Shown: positions 47,427 to 58,726 of the stretch, piece after piece
Layout: every line of letters starts with the position of its first letter
Position numbering within the stretch: position 1 is the first letter of the stretch
NCBI GenBank assembly: GCA_024663395.1
Contig: JANFAH010000099.1
Location: 78,517-142,516, forward strand
Direction: 5' to 3'
Source of the DNA: Pisolithus tinctorius
Taxonomy: Eukaryota > Basidiomycota > Agaricomycetes > Boletales > Pisolithaceae
DNA: 64,000 nucleotides
Notes under the pieces: model-generated
Told to the model about the DNA's origin: nothing
The model's database searches: none
The model's input: the letters and a program-made list of their open reading frames with translations, nothing else
Translations under genes and position numbers: made by a program

Positions 47427-49890
47427 GTTCCATCAATGATGAGTGAACTGCTGCTGCTGTGAGGGAAAAGATGTGGACAAAACTACTTGTTGAGTTGTCA
47501 ATGTAATATCGCAACCCACCCAGCCAAACAATGTCAAGAATTAGATTTATAATTGCATTGTGCTGAAGATAGTGGGTAGCACTGGCCTGTGTGGAAAATG
47601 AGTTGACAAAGGATGTGGAGAAGTATAAGAGATAATACCACATATTTGTGGAGGAAATTGTTACCATACAGGAGTCGAGGTATCTCTTCTCACTTTCATG
47701 TGGTTTCTGCAGTAAGGTCTTCACCTTGGAGGTCAGGTTGCAACTGGTAGCATACATGAACAAGAGATTGGGCAGCTTGTTTAAACATTGAACAGATCAT
47801 AACAGCAATTCCCATGAGTGATTTTGTGTAGCAGCTTTTGTTGTTGGTATACCATGCATTAGCAATAACACCTGTAGATTAATAAGTTGATATGTGGAGC
47901 AAAAAAAAAACATACCAATGACTGTTTGTGCAGACTCTTGGGGAGCCTCATGTGCCATCTGAAGGTTGTCTGCTCTTGAAGGAAGTGTGTCCTGAGTGAG
48001 GACTTTGTGTCTCATTGCATCCCTCACCAACTCATTGATTTGTTTGATTTGACCCTTGGTAGGCTGTTGATCATCTGTGATGGTGGGATTCGATGGGGTT
48101 TGTGGTGTGAGGGGCTGGGTATTGACTGGTGCCAAACTATGAATGCTGGAAATCAAAAGAGATGGTAACTGTCAAGAAGGGCATTGACTGGTCACCATTG
48201 TATCTGTCCCAGGGCAGAAGACACCACCAGTGACTTGGAGTCCCCATATTGTTTCATTCTCTCTCAGTGGTGCAAATGCAGGGACAAATTGCACACCAGG
48301 GAGTGTGTATGGTGCAACCCATGCACTACCATAGTTGGAAAGGGCAGATGGTGTCCTGCCAGAGAGTTGATAGGCATTTTGAAGCTGACTTGGATGATGT
48401 TGCCTGATTGAGTGGACACCAGGTAGGGCAAAGTTGTTAACATGGAAGGTGTCACCAGAGGGTGAGATGGGTGCACTAGTACTGAAGGATTGTTGAGGAG
48501 ATACCCAGAAAAGGATGTCTTCACTACATTGTAGAAGTATTTCTTGCTGCATTTGTGAATTGATAGCGATGTTGATGTGGTGAGGATTTTCTGGTTGCTC
48601 ATCTGGAATTCTGACTTGTGATGTGCTGGGCAGCAAACATGGGTTTAGATCACCACCCCTTGGAGGCCTTGCAGGTGCCTGTGAAATTGATTAGTACCAA
48701 CAAGTTTGCATTGACTGGGTGGCTTACCCATGGGTTGGCAAGTTGCTGGTGATGGCCTGCAGCAGACATTGCAATTGTAGTCCAAGAGTGTTTTTCACAC
48801 TGCTGTAGCACCACATGAAAACTGAGTACTGATCAATGATAACAAAATCAATTGATAATCATATCCCTAATTTCACAACAGATGGCTGTGCAAAGACAAT
48901 TTACATATTTGCAGTGGGAAGCGAGGGGGAGGGGGTAATGAGTAAAATGATAATGGGGAGGGGAGGCAGCAAGTAGTAAATGAAGCTGAAATACTCCATA
49001 ATATTATCAGTACTACAGAATGACAGAAACATGAGATTGGACTTACAGGCTACATTGCCTGTGACTCTGAGTCAGACCCAGCTTTGGACTTGCCTTGTTT
49101 GCTGTGGCCTTTGCCATTGGCAGCACATCCTACCCCTTTGGCAAATCCATGGGCATCCAACTCCTTCTCCAATAACATCAATTCTTCATCTTTGCTCCTG
49201 TGTAAATGTGCCTCATGGTTCATCAGCCAACCATAGAACAACTCATCCTCTTGAAGCTGAGGAAGACCATGGTCAGAATACATTCCCAACCAAAATTCAA
49301 GTTCATCCTCACTGAGCAACTGATTCTCCTCTAGATGGTTCTGCACCTGATCAAGAGTCTGAACTCTGTGTTTCATACCCTTGAGGTGCCAGGTTGCAAG
49401 GATAAGTTGGTGGTGGCTTCTTTCTGAATTAGCATACTTTTCCATGACCATGTTGGTGAGGATGTTGTCTGGAAGAGGTTTGACTCCACATATAAAAAGT
49501 TCTTTCATCTTCAAATGTTATCAGTATAGAGTTAGGAGTATAATGATGAACTTACCTCCTGAGGGGTGAATTCAGATGAAGTATTACAAGATGAGCCAAT
49601 GCAGCTCATGAGGAAATCTGGGTAGAGGCATCACTTGGAGAGTTCTGATGCATGAGGTTTCTGATAAGGCTTGTATTGCATACTGGGGCCATATGTGGCA
49701 CATTTCCCAAAGGCACCTTTGCCTTTGGAAGTTGACTCTATATTTTCAGAAGATGGAGAATCCAAGCAAGTTGCAGAGCTAGCAGGACTGCCAGGGGATG
49801 TTGTAGCTTCAGCAAGCATTGCAATTTGATGTTCAATGACCAAGCTCCAAGTCCACAGGGTTCCATGCAGCATGCAGTCAGTGAAGTGAA
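47427..49890 (-). mobile_element. Unassigned minus-strand ORF cluster in the transposon island
   Basis: Four minus-strand frames lie in series: 49,873-49,631, 49,514-49,050 (154 aa, acidic and His/Lys-rich; contains LATWHLKGMKHRVQTLDQVQ), 48,636-48,172 (154 aa, Ser/Pro/Gln-rich) and 48,156-47,797 (Gln/Pro-rich, with a helical stretch GQIKQINELVRDAMRHKVL). Spacing and intron-like gaps suggest exons of one or two element-encoded proteins. I recognise no transposase, nuclease or reverse-transcriptase motif. CG dinucleotides are nearly absent. It runs divergently from the Plavaka-like transposase, with starts about 350 bases apart, so it may be that element's second gene; this is inference. Confidence 0.35.
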
Positions 49891-50220
49891 GCAGAGTTTG
49901 AAGGACTTAGGCAAATTTTTGTGTGAGCTCTGAAGGATGCATCATACATATTAGAAAAATGCAGGATGACTTTGAAGATGTGCATCCTTTCTATCAGGAA
50001 GAAAAGTAAGTACTCCAATACTTCTGAACCTCTTGAAATTTGAATGCTAACCATACCATCAAGCCTCAAATGTCCCCTGTGTTCTGCCATGTTGCCCTCC
50101 ATTGAGGCCATTTGGACTCATTTACAGAATGACTCCCATCCACAGATACAACTACCTCATCCACCTGCATTTCATGCTCCCTTGCAGGGTGAAAATCAAT
50201 CAGCACAATTCCATCCTTAA

Positions 50221-52905
50221 TTGAGTTATATCTATGGGAAGGGACTCAACATGCTTGAATGGCTTGCAAAGGATGAATTTGAAGCAGGTTGTCAACAAAA
50301 CTCCTACTATCCATTTTTTGACAAGGGAGAGTGGGAGTTGGCCAGGTTTCTTTGTGACAATTTAACCCAAGCACAAATCACTTGGTTTCTGAAACTTGAT
50401 TGGGTATGTCATTCTACCATTCATGTGCTGTTACTAACAAAGCTTTCAGTTCAATGAGCAAGAGAGGCCAACATTCAAAAATGCTTCAGAACTCCTTGCA
50501 TGGATGGAAGCTCTCCCAAGGGCACCAAGATGGCATTGTACCAAGATCAACATGGATAATTATGTCACAGTCCATCCAGTCTACCTGCTCTGGCAAGACA
50601 CTCTTGAGACTGTTGAAGAACTATTTGGCAATCCAGTGTTTTGTAACCACATGTCCTATGATCCACATGAGGTATTTGTTGGTGCTGACCATGAATATGG
50701 TGAATGGATGACATCAAGGGAAGTGTTCAAAATCCAGGTGTTATTCTCATACATTCGTTATATGTAAATAAAAACTGACTAAAGGTTTGATCAGGATCAG
50801 CTGCCAACAGGAGCAACCATTGTCCCAATCATTCTTGCTTTGGACAAAACACCAGTAACATGCCATACTGGCAACCTTGAAATGCACCCTTTGTTCTTGA
50901 CTATTGGGAATATACAAGCTGACATTCATATGAAAGTGACCATGCATGCTTGGACCTGCATCACTTACATGCCTATTGCCCAATTTGCCACTCACTCTGA
51001 TTTCATGTCAGTTCTGCAAGCCAGGCTTTGGCACCATTGCATGGACATCATCTGTGCAAACTTGAAGGTCACAGCATCTCATGGAAAGTTCATGGTGGAT
51101 GCATCCAGTTATCAATGGTACTGTTTCACACCCCTTATTTCTCACATCACCAACCTGCCAGAGCAATTGATGATAGACTGTGTCTCACAGAGCTCATCCC
51201 CAGTGACATTGGCTACTAAAGCAGACTTTGGTGATCCACAACCATTTGTCCCCTGCACTGCCATGTACATGCTATGAGCCATTCATGAAATCAGTCATAC
51301 TCAGCACTGCGACCCATGGAAGGTGCCAGAATTTTTACAGGCAGCAAAACTGGTTGGGCTGAGTGGTGTCCACCAGCCATATTGGTGAAATTGGAGATTC
51401 GCTGATCCAGTGGTCTTTCTTACCCCTGAAATTTTACATACCTTCCACAAGTTCTTTTTTGACCACATTCTGGATTGGTGCAAGGAACTTCTCAGGAAAG
51501 ATGAACTTGACTCCCATTATTGGAGTCAACACAAACATGTTGGTGCCTGTCACTTCTTCATGGGGGTGTTGCACATTAAGCAAATGACTTGCCAGGAGCA
51601 CAGAGATGTGCAGCGGACCATCATTGCATCCATTGCTGGTCCTGCTGATCAAGATGCTGTTCATGCCATCCATGCTATCATCAACTTCATTTACAGAGTG
51701 CAGGCACCTATTTTCACAGACACTTCCCTAGCTGATATGGTCAACTTGCTTCAAGAATTTCATACATACAAGGGGAGCATTATTGCATTGAACACATGCC
51801 AGATGGACCACTTCAAAATTCCTAAACTCGAGCTAATGCACAGTTTCACATCAGCTGTCCAGAATGTCAGCAATTTGATACAATACATGGCTGATGTTAG
51901 TGAGTGACTGCTCATCACTCATTGCAAGAACCCTTTTGAGAAGACAACTTGCCAATGTCATGATTTTACCCATCAAATCATCCAGATCCTAGATTGTGAA
52001 GAAACCACATGGCTGTTCAGTTTGTTTGTGCTATTGCATCAACATGGATGTTCCCTTTCCAATGTCATAGATGATGAGTACAATGAGGTCATAGATATCA
52101 ACCCTATGCTTGAATGGACCACCTGCATCTCTCCTGAGGACCAGCAGAAGTTCAGCAGCTCTTGTCTCATTCACAATCACTTCCTCAAGGGCATAGTCTC
52201 TGATGATGCCCATGCTGCTCTCCATGTAAATGTTGTGCCAACGTACAAGACCAAGACTTTTGCATGGGTACATGAAATGTACCTCCTGCTGTACTTCAAA
52301 CACTATGTTCACATATACCTCTCTGGTCTCGCAATCTCTATTGACAACTCCACTGTATTCCTTTTTGATTTCTGGCACACTTTCCACCTTCAGCTACTCT
52401 CATGTTTCAAGATATGCAAGGTCTTGCTGAGCCAGCAAGTGCAGGCTTTCCCTCCCTCTGAGAAATACCCTTGTGGTTATTCTGACATTGTTATGGTACA
52501 CATGGACAGTCCAGGTGAGTATTTTGTATCAGGCTTCATGGATATATACTGATTCTCCAACTAGTACCCTGCATAGTCCAAGTTTGCACTGTCTTCAAGT
52601 TCTCTTGGAAGGCCTCCATTCAAGACCCATGTTTTGATACCCCCCTCCTTTACATTGAGCTTTTTGATATTGTTGAGTTTCCAGAGGAGATACTGAGGAT
52701 GTACAGGCTGAGATGCAGATATTTCGACATGCCATCATCACAGCAACAGGTTGGGGAAATTTTACCCATCACAGATGTCATCCATGCAGTTGATTCCTGT
52801 GTATGGTGTCACACACCAAAGGTGTTGTGGACATGGTTACAGCTGACTCTGCCTAACTCGTCAATGAGTTGTGCACAATGCCCATGCCATGCAGATGAAG
52901 ACTAA
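50221..52905 (+). mobile_element. Plavaka/CACTA-like transposase, decayed
   Basis: Translated blocks follow the order of basidiomycete Plavaka-type (CACTA superfamily) transposases: YYPFFDKGEWELARFLCDNL, then TWFLKLDW, PRWHCTKINMDNYVTVHPVY, HMSYDPHEVF, DQLPTGATIVPIILALDKTP, EMHPLFLTIGNIQADIH, RLWHHCMDIICANLK, LSGVHQPYWWNWRFADPVVF, LTPEILHTFHKFFFDHILDW, HVGACHFFMGVLHIKQMTCQ, EHRDVQRTIIASIAGP, and a C-terminal region ending near 52,905. In-frame TGA stops at 51,275-51,277 and 51,905-51,907 interrupt it, and some introns (for example about 50,403-50,450) can be read. The element is therefore dead as it stands. Terminal inverted repeats were not located. Confidence 0.72.
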
Positions 52906-53030
52906 AGGCCTCATGCGTAGAAAGACTACTGGACATTAACAGTCATCCTTTGCACAAGAATGAGTCATCAGTGCTAAAGAGAAAAGAGGAAGCAAGTTAA
53001 GTGTGCATTAAAGGTTTTTAGCACCCATGT

Positions 53031-53684
53031 ATGGCATTCTGGTTTTTGTCGTATCTCTGCCATTTCCAAAGATATCAACTCCATTCTCACACTCGCTTAA
53101 AGTGCTCAGCCCCACAATTCTTCCTTCCAAATTTGGAGAGGATCCTCACACCCTATGCATTTCTACAGCACTCCATCCATCAGATGCTCATTTCACTAAG
53201 ACCATCAATCATGGCCACCTCTTCATCAATCATCTCGCTTGTCTCATTTGCCAGAGACAGTGGCTATGTATATCTGCCAGGCATTCCCACCAGCTTCCAT
53301 CCTGAAGCCCCCTGGTTCATCCCATCATTGTCAGCCCTGTCCCATCCCATGCAGCTTGGTCAGTGCCTTGTCAGTATGACTTCCAGAAGGATGTTCTTTG
53401 GTCACCTCAGGTCTGTCACTCAGTTAGAAAGGTCTTATGTGGTCATTTCACTCTCCCCTCTTGATGAAGCATATGGATCATTCCTCCCTGCTCCCTGCAC
53501 CATCTTTATTCTGGTCTTGTCCATCATTCTTCCCACATTGCGACAGCTGCAGTATAATCTACTGTTCTCCAGCCTCCCTGATCGCATTCATGATGAGTAT
53601 GACGTGCATCTTGCCTTTTTACTGCAAGATCCAGCAGAAGGCATCCCCCCTTCTCCTCCTTCTCCATCAGAGCCCTGTCCATGA
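53031..53684 (+). CDS. Unrecognised 217-codon frame in the transposon island
   Basis: An open frame encoding a Pro/Leu/Ser-rich protein with stretches such as LPGIPTSFHPEAPWFIPSLS and SRRMFFGHLRSVTQLERSYV. It lies just after the Plavaka-like transposase in the same direction and in CG-poor DNA, so it is probably a part of a mobile element rather than a host gene. No domain is recognised. Confidence 0.3.
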   Translation: MAFWFLSYLCHFQRYQLHSHTRLKCSAPQFFLPNLERILTPYAFLQHSIHQMLISLRPSIMATSSSIISLVSFARDSGYVYLPGIPTSFHPEAPWFIPSLSALSHPMQLGQCLVSMTSRRMFFGHLRSVTQLERSYVVISLSPLDEAYGSFLPAPCTIFILVLSIILPTLRQLQYNLLFSSLPDRIHDEYDVHLAFLLQDPAEGIPPSPPSPSEPCP

Positions 53685-53909
53685 AGTTTTTGTTAACTTC
53701 ACTGAGAGGATGGAAGGGTGGGAGACATGATCGCTTATGCTCCCATTGCCCCACAGACCCCCAATGCCCTAGCCCCCTTTGATGCCTGACTCATGCCCTT
53801 CAGTTCTGGAATTAATACTTCCATGTCTGGAAACACTGTCCATCTGTCATGCCATCTTTGGATCTAGAGATGTCTCCACTGAGATCTAACTTGCATCACC
53901 ACCCCCTAA

Positions 53910-54680
53910 TGTGATATCAGTGCGCTTACTCAGTTTCTGACTCCATTTGACTCATTCTGTGATGTTTTGACTATCCTTGACTCGTTCATTGCCAATACTT
54001 ACCAATCCTCTTTGCTTGCTTACTTTTCATTTCTCACTTACTCATCATGATTACTCAGTCCTTACTCATTACTTACCAAGTGTTTGTGCCTTGTTTGTCA
54101 CAAGCTGTGCTCCCCCCACAGTATATAAACCCCCATGTACTTAGCTACCAAGAAGCAATCGACAAGTGAATCAGAAGCCATTCACTCAGCAGTCAGTTCA
54201 GTGCCTATCTCATCGTCGACAGTTGAGGCTCCACAAAGGGGTCTATCTGTCATCATTCATATACTTGGTAGTTGAGGCTCATTCAGAAGAGTCTATCTGC
54301 CATCCTTCATCATCTGAAGCTTCCTCTTAGTCAGCGGTCTTGCTTAGTCATCCATCCACTCCTGCATAACTCATCATCGACTTGTGCCAGTAGCATGTCT
54401 TATCAAAGTCCTTCATCCCAAGTCCTTTTGGCTGAACACCTTCACTCTGTTCAGCATCCCCCATCCAATCATCACTTGCTTGTCTTCTCCTGCATAACTT
54501 GTCATCAACTTGCACTAGGAGCACCTGCCATTGAAGTTTCCCCCTCTTAGATTTTTCTGCAGTCCAGGTTCTGTGGAGGCACACCACCACTCACACATCA
54601 TTTGTCTTTTGTGTTGGTTTTGGTTGGTTATAACCACCTTTCCACACTTTGACTCACAACGGGACAAGACTTGACTGTAA
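53910..54680 (+). mobile_element. LTR-like segment with TATA box, younger-looking
   Basis: Begins with TGTGATATCAGTGCGCTTAC and contains repeated TGACTCATT/CTTACTCATT-type motifs, then AGTATATAAACCCCC (TATA box about 54,121-54,127) and a partly duplicated block (TTGAGGCT...GTCTATCTG at about 54,223 and 54,264). Unlike its surroundings it keeps several CG dinucleotides. This layout suits a solo LTR of a fungal gypsy-type element, but I could not fix the 3' end or a target duplication. Confidence 0.4.
54611..54657 (-). repeat. Left arm of an inverted repeat pair
   Basis: The reverse complement of this stretch (starting GTGAGTCAAAGTGTGG and continuing to AACCAACCAAAAC) is matched by 57,444-57,487 with small gaps. 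The pair brackets 54.66-57.44 kb. It could mark the ends of one element or be parts of two oppositely oriented copies of the same repeat. Confidence 0.5.
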
Positions 54681-54824
54681 TGTTACCTCCACTACATCAC
54701 TTGAGGTGTACAACAAATTCTACCTTAATAACTACTCAGATAAGGAATGGTATTGCACCATAGCAGAGTATCTGTAGTTATTATTACTTGAATCAATGCA
54801 TTCCCTGCCTTATCTGCCTAATCA

Positions 54825-55385
54825 CTAGTACTGATCTGAAACATAATCATAAATGCTGAGGTCTGTCATCCCAAAAGATCTCCACCAATCACAAGCCTCC
54901 ATCTTGTGGTTGTAAGGGCATCTGTAAGGTGTCAAACCTTTGCTGACCACATATTTCATTTTGTTGTTTTGCAGATGCAGGCCATATCTTGCAAGATCCT
55001 TGGGTCCTTGGATGTTTGTGAAATGGTACGGCAGCTTGTACATATGGCAAATATGCTGAGATCTGAGACCCAGTGAGAACCTGTCATATCCATACATAAG
55101 TGTAGATACCTATTTGTATGTACCATAGTTTACATGTTTAATTATGCTTATGGCACGCAGTGACTTGAACCAGGCTAGAGCATAGTTCCCCATAGAAATC
55201 ACTACTGAAACTTTCTTGTTTGGATTCCTCAAATTGTTGTGATTATAAGATTTCAATGAAAATTTTCCATTGAATTCATTCCATTCCACTGGCTCTACAA
55301 TGTTACAACCTCCTCTTGATACACATTGACTTATATCATACCACAGATACATCAGAGGGATGGGGAATGATGGAATTGCAGTCAC
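54825..55385 (-). CDS. Unrecognised minus-strand frames in the transposon island
   Basis: Two adjoining minus-strand frames (55,385-55,110 and 55,097-54,825), separated by one stop codon (TAG) in the same reading direction, encode a Tyr/Asn/His-rich protein (PLMYLWYDISQCVSRGGCNI; GNYALAWFKSLRAISI; YRCPYNHKMEACDWWRSFG). No family is recognised. Probably element-derived. Confidence 0.25.
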
Positions 55386-55440
55386 AACCAGTCAGTGATG
55401 GGTTTAAACAGGTTTAAACCATTTTTTTGCTTCCTGATGT

Positions 55441-57442
55441 GTGCCAGATCTTGAAGGTGAAGTATATTGGTGTACATGCAGGAAGTACTGTAAGGGTGCC
55501 CAGAAGCCTCTGAATACCCTTGCTACTTGGTGGCATCACTTTTGTGATGCAGGCAAAGATGAAAAACAAGATGTTCATTTAGCAAGATGCTCTGACACCT
55601 TCTGTGCCTTTGTTGAAAGTAATAGACTTTCTGGTTCCAAGTGTCTTTCTGAGAATGGTCCTGATGGTGACTGCAACTCCTCCAAGCATCTCTCTCCAAT
55701 GAGGATGACTTTGAGCTGAGTTCATTTTATGTATTCATTATGTTCCTATAAATCAAGACTACCAAGTTCTCCAGGTGCATGAGGATTTGCCTTTACCTGC
55801 ATCTCCCAATAGCATGCCTAAAGAGATGCACAAAGACTTTCCTCCTCCTGGCTCTCCCCATAATTTACCTGGGCAGATGCACAAATGCTTTCCCCCTCCT
55901 GGTGTGATGAGACCTAACAACAGGGTTTGTTGTAGGCTTGCACCAAGAACCAAAAGAAGAAGTAAGAGGAAAGGTGAGGAGACAAGCTTAGAAGCAGGTG
56001 AGTTTAGATCTCAAAGACCCAAATGAACTAGCTTGGAGCTAGTCTGGGGATTGAGCAACAGTACTTATAGTATGATACATGTGGTAATGGTGAGGCATAC
56101 ATGAGGTCTGTGACATCATAGTGATGTCATAATGATATCATGGTGGAGTGGAATGTGCTAGAAAGCAGGCATGAGGTAGCAGCAAGGCAAGGCCTAGACT
56201 GGAGACTGGACCAAGTTCAGAGAGATAAGATAAGATGGAAAGATTAGATAAGACAAAAGGAAAAGGAGGGAAGAGGAAAGGGTACATATTGTAACACCTG
56301 GCTCTCCCCATAATCCACCTGGGCAGATTGTCAAGTCTGGGCCTACTCCAACCAACTCCGATGCTTAACAAGGTCTAGAGAGTGGTTCAGAAGCAAGTCT
56401 GACACAAAGGAACAGAGCTCCAACTAGCAGAGTGTTGGCAGGAATGAAGTCTGCTGGGACAAAGGCAGAGCAGAGTGAGGGCATCAGGTTTAGCTCATGT
56501 GCTACCCCCTTGCATGATCTCAGCCCTTGTATTTCAGAGGGAGAGTACAGACGGAGAGTTGGAGATAACTCCAACAGGCAGAAGTTGAAGACAGAAGGAG
56601 TAGGAACTAAGTTGATATTCATACTGAGGAATGGTGGAGTAGGATACATGCTTTTATACTACTACAGAGGTACAGTAACCAGAATTGGAACTGACATATG
56701 GAGACCCAGAAATTTTCAAGCAAAAACTTCCTGGATGATGAATGAAGGGTAGACAGAGGACATATGAATGTGGAACATAGAACATCCAGAAAAGGAAACA
56801 GTCCAGGCACTGGACCATGTGGTGTGCATGCTGCAGAGTACCTGACTGCATGCTGTCAGGGAGAAGTCCGAAGGTAGTCACATGACTCCTCAGAGGATGG
56901 CCCACTTGGTCCAGTAGAAGAGCAACACAAGTCTGGCAACAGTCAGAGTGGAGATGGTTCATAACCAACAGAAGTTGGGCAGAGTTGGTGTGGAGTGAGT
57001 GAATGACTGGTGGAAGATGGTGTGGAGTGAGTAAGAACCTAGAGTGAATGCATGGTTATGACACAGATACACAAAGACTTCCCCCCTCCCAACCCATGGA
57101 GAAATCCTCTCATCAATCTTGACTTGAATGAACTCACAGATTTCACCTCTACAAATCCCAAGCACATGTGAAGCATGGATTTCATCCAGTGTATTTGGAA
57201 TGCTTCACTTGGTGATGGGATGGGGCTTGGAGGAGAGTCTGTTGACTGGCTCTGCAATCCTCTGGTGGATGTCCTTGAACTCATTGATCCTTGTCAAAAG
57301 CTTGCCATCCAAATCTTCATGTCTCTTGAGCACTCATCAGAGTCTGCATATGAGAAGATACACATTAGCATTCATGCCTGTTTTCCAGGCTCTGAACTTC
57401 CCTCATTCTACCAGGTCAAACACCTCTTGTGGACCTAACTGA
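55441..57442 (+). mobile_element. CACTA/Tnp2-like N-terminal fragment split by a solo LTR
   Basis: The left part (55,441-56,026) encodes a Cys-rich start, CTCRKYCKGAQKPLN...TWWHH, as in fungal CACTA proteins, then a proline-rich segment with a repeat unit (MHKDFPPPGSPHNLPGQMHK). The right part (57,064-57,442) resumes the proline-rich unit and continues DFIQCIWNASLGDG, then EHSSESAYEKIHISIHACFP, a region typical of CACTA transposase N-termini, and stops at 57,438. The gap is filled exactly by the solo LTR at 56,329-57,063. No catalytic part follows; a minisatellite does. Confidence 0.6.
56329..57063 (+). mobile_element. Solo LTR, copy 2 (735 bp) with 5-bp target duplication
   Basis: Starts TGTCAAGTCTGGGCC and ends GGTTATGACA. 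The flanks are CAGAT on both sides, a 5-bp target-site duplication as made by LTR-element integrase. It aligns end-to-end with 46,691-47,426. The TATA box of copy 1 is changed here (CTTAACAAGG). It interrupts a proline-rich repeat in a CACTA fragment. Confidence 0.88.
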
Positions 57443-57443
57443 T

Positions 57444-57487
57444 GTGAGTCAAAGTGTGGTTCAGTGGTGAAAACCAACCAAAACAGA
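57444..57487 (+). repeat. Right arm of the inverted repeat pair
   Basis: Starts GTGAGTCAAAGTGTGGTTCA and ends in AACCAACCAAAACAGAC. It is the reverse complement, with small gaps, of 54,611-54,657. Confidence 0.5.
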
Positions 57488-57499
57488 CCCTTCCATCAT

Positions 57500-57975
57500 G
57501 TGTAGTCCTGAGAGTGGGACTAACTGATGTCAGCCACTGGGCCCTGAGGGTGGGTAGGCTGACATGTGAAAGAAGGTTTGGCTGAGGTCACCCCCATCCC
57601 ATGAAAGTGGCATCAGCCAACATCACTGGTGGATGGCACCATCCCCTGAGAATGGCATTGGCTGACCTCACTCTTAGAGGGTCCTACCCCCTGAAAGTGG
57701 GATTGGCTGATGCACCACTGGATGGTCCTACCCCCTGAAAGTGGGATTGGCCCACAGCATTGGTGGATGAACTCACCCCCTGAGGGTGGAGTGGGCTGAC
57801 CAAACTAGGGGATAGTCCTACCCCTTGAAAGGATTGGTGGATGTCACCATGGGATGTAACCACCCACTGGAAGTGGGGATTCAGCTGACCTCACTGGTGG
57901 AACCACCCATTGAAAGTTAGATCAGCTGACCACACTGCCCTGTGGACTCACCCCTTTGGAGGTGTCATAGATGAA
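57500..57975. repeat. Minisatellite of about 45-bp units
   Basis: About ten or eleven diverged tandem units, most with a core like CTACCCCCTGAAAGTGGGAT followed by TGGCTGA and a CACTGGTGGA-type end. Unit length is about 40-50 bp. Complementary CCCAC/GTGGG parts within each unit could fold. It follows the CACTA fragment and may be that element's subterminal repeat array. Confidence 0.75.
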
Positions 57976-58207
57976 CATGGCTGGGTGATGGGCATACTGA
58001 TCTTGAAACTGAACCTCCATTATGCTCACCATGGCATGACATCCATTTCAGGTGGTGCTAGCTAGTAGTTGTATTTAAGAAATGTTATTGGCAACATTGT
58101 TTCAACCTGTAATACATATCTTTCCAAACTGTTGAAATAGTCCTGATGTTATGGGTATGACTAGAGTCACCAAGATTGCATAGGTATTTACAAGGATTTC
58201 TAAGTAT

Positions 58208-58552
58208 TTACATCTTCACTTGTAGCCATGAAGATGTTCCTCTTTTTCCCTGTGTAAGGTGAATGGAATTTTCAGGGATGGAGAAAGTGAATGTCTTTGC
58301 TGGGAGGGAAGAGCCATCAGGCCCTTTTCCCTTTCCACAGTCAGCATAGCAACACTCATAAGAAATAAATTCCCCTGCTGACCCCCAATGCCACTTCTGC
58401 ATGGTTGCACATTGAGGACATGCAACTGGCAAGTGATGACCCCAGGGCCTGAGATGCTTGTCAGTCCAGATATTCTCTTCTAATCCAGCTTTTCTTCCTG
58501 CCAAACAATCAAAATGATGTTTGAGTGCCTCCCAAGTTTGGCACAGTCCCAC
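58208..58552 (-). CDS. Cys-rich zinc-binding-like frame in the transposon island
   Basis: A 114-codon frame. It has LPVACPQCATMQKWHW followed by SYECCYADCGKGKG, i.e. two C-x2-C / C-x4-C type pairs that could bind one zinc ion. Element-derived origin is likely, as it sits beside the Harbinger relic. Which element it belongs to is unclear. Confidence 0.3.
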   Translation of the reverse strand: MGLCQTWEALKHHFDCLAGRKAGLEENIWTDKHLRPWGHHLPVACPQCATMQKWHWGSAGEFISYECCYADCGKGKGPDGSSLPAKTFTFSIPENSIHLTQGKRGTSSWLQVKM

Positions 58553-58726
58553 AAAGCATCCTTCACTGCATTTCTGACATGCAAACCTTCAGGCACCATT
58601 CACCCTGCAAACATGAAGTCCAAGTTGTCAACTTCAGCTTCAGTTAAGAGGGTCATGTGATGTGGACTATCACATGCATCCACCTGAGGTATGCAACCAT
58701 TGTCACCCAGTTACTGTGATCATTGA

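Noticed and set aside
46691..57063. A single 10-kb LTR retrotransposon bounded by the two LTR copies
   Set aside because: Copy 2 has its own CAGAT target duplication, the two copies are strongly diverged, and the interior holds DNA-transposon sequence on both strands without gag-pol.
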